A DNA stretch of 64,000 nt, taken from NCBI GenBank assembly GCA_958295875.1, contig OY282379.1, positions 868,001 through 932,000 on the forward strand. The letters run 5' to 3'. Position 1 is the stretch's first letter, and each line of letters starts with the position of its first letter. Below the pieces are notes generated by a model, which saw only the letters and a list, made by a program, of their open reading frames with translations, had not been told where the DNA came from and did not search any database. Made by a program: the position numbers and the translations under genes. Shown here in pieces: positions 63,820 through 64,000 of the stretch. The DNA is from an uncultured Pseudomonadales bacterium. Lineage in GTDB: Bacteria > Pseudomonadota > Gammaproteobacteria > Pseudomonadales > Azotimanducaceae.

Positions 63820-64000
63820 AGGTACAGATTCAATATGTCGCGGACAAAGGCAACTTGAGCCGTGAGCGGCTCGTTATGCGGGTGCGCAAAGAAGTTGACA
63901 TCGGCGACTTCATACTCATCCGTACTGGCTTTGAAGACGACGAAGTCACGACCGAAGTCAGCAACGCCTTCTGGTTCCCCTACCAGCAATTGAGGGCCGG
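63816..64000 (+). CDS. Unknown protein, N-terminal 61 residues only (runs off window)
   Basis: Opens with TTG overlapping the preceding stop. The visible text KVQIQYVADKGNLSRERLVM, then VDIGDFILIRTGFEDDEV, and FWFPYQQLRA looks like an ordered beta-rich domain. I believe similar small proteins with an FWFP motif exist beside membrane coiled-coil proteins, but I cannot name the family with certainty. A frame of this order at a window edge with translational coupling is likely real. Confidence 0.6.
   Translation, partial: MKVQIQYVADKGNLSRERLVMRVRKEVDIGDFILIRTGFEDDEVTTEVSNAFWFPYQQLRA

Overview
This 64 kb window is a GC-rich (roughly two thirds G+C by eye), densely coded chromosomal segment of a gammaproteobacterium. 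The assignment rests on gene order: the zinc-ribbon/aspS/yebC/ruvCAB/tolQRAB-pal-cpoB block, the lptD-surA-pdxA-rsmA-apaG-apaH block with amgK-murU beside it, and rpe-gph-trpE are all arranged as in Pseudomonas-like genomes. No rRNA, CRISPR array or prophage is visible. The accessory genes (CaiB/BaiF CoA-transferases, an LLM-class oxidoreductase, a phytanoyl-CoA dioxygenase-like protein, a sulfatase, a BCCT transporter, a TonB-dependent receptor) suggest a free-living or host-associated heterotroph living on organic acids and compatible solutes; a marine habitat is only an inference.

Layout. 1-2.1 kb (minus): an aminotransferase cut by the window edge, overlapping argC, then an esterase. 2.4-12 kb (plus): ABC exporter, small secreted protein, ZIP transporter, alpha-methylacyl-CoA racemase, an unknown 177-residue protein, propionyl-CoA synthetase (PrpE), an Nramp-related transporter and a YihY-type membrane protein. 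12-14.6 kb (minus): proS and a coupled pair of unknown genes. 14.7-16.7 kb: a complete insertion sequence whose transposase joins a DruA-like DUF4338 domain to an ISAs1-type DDE domain, with terminal inverted repeats and a perfect 11-bp target duplication. 17-26.7 kb (plus): translation, recombination and Tol-Pal envelope genes, followed by tRNA-Lys. 27-35.5 kb: small-molecule enzymes, an MFS carrier, a sulfatase whose signal peptide is put out of frame by an 11-C tract, then tsaD and folB. 35.5-42 kb (minus): outer-membrane biogenesis and housekeeping. 42-51 kb (plus): AmgK/MurU recycling, rpe, gph, trpE, a voltage-gated cation channel and a large PD40-amidohydrolase. 51-62.7 kb: BCCT carrier, DUF4143-type ATPase, TonB receptor, PhyH-like dioxygenase with a 44-residue membrane protein, FG-GAP protein, HTH regulator and a tandem CaiB protein. 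62.7-64 kb: a non-coding stretch and two unknown genes, the last cut by the window edge.

How it works together. Three blocks serve the cell envelope: LptD and SurA build the outer membrane, Tol-Pal-CpoB links it to peptidoglycan during division, and AmgK-MurU returns MurNAc to UDP-MurNAc. PrpE, the racemase, the tandem CaiB protein, the crotonase-like protein and the SDR point to CoA-ester catabolism. A recurring sequence feature is a -10-like box 5-8 bases before the start codon of several genes, which suggests many leaderless transcripts. The points most worth a second look are the DruA-ISAs1 element, the poly-C tract in the sulfatase, the acidic selectivity filter of the channel, the 21-bp tandem repeats between tolB and pal, and the uncharacterised gene pair at the right edge.
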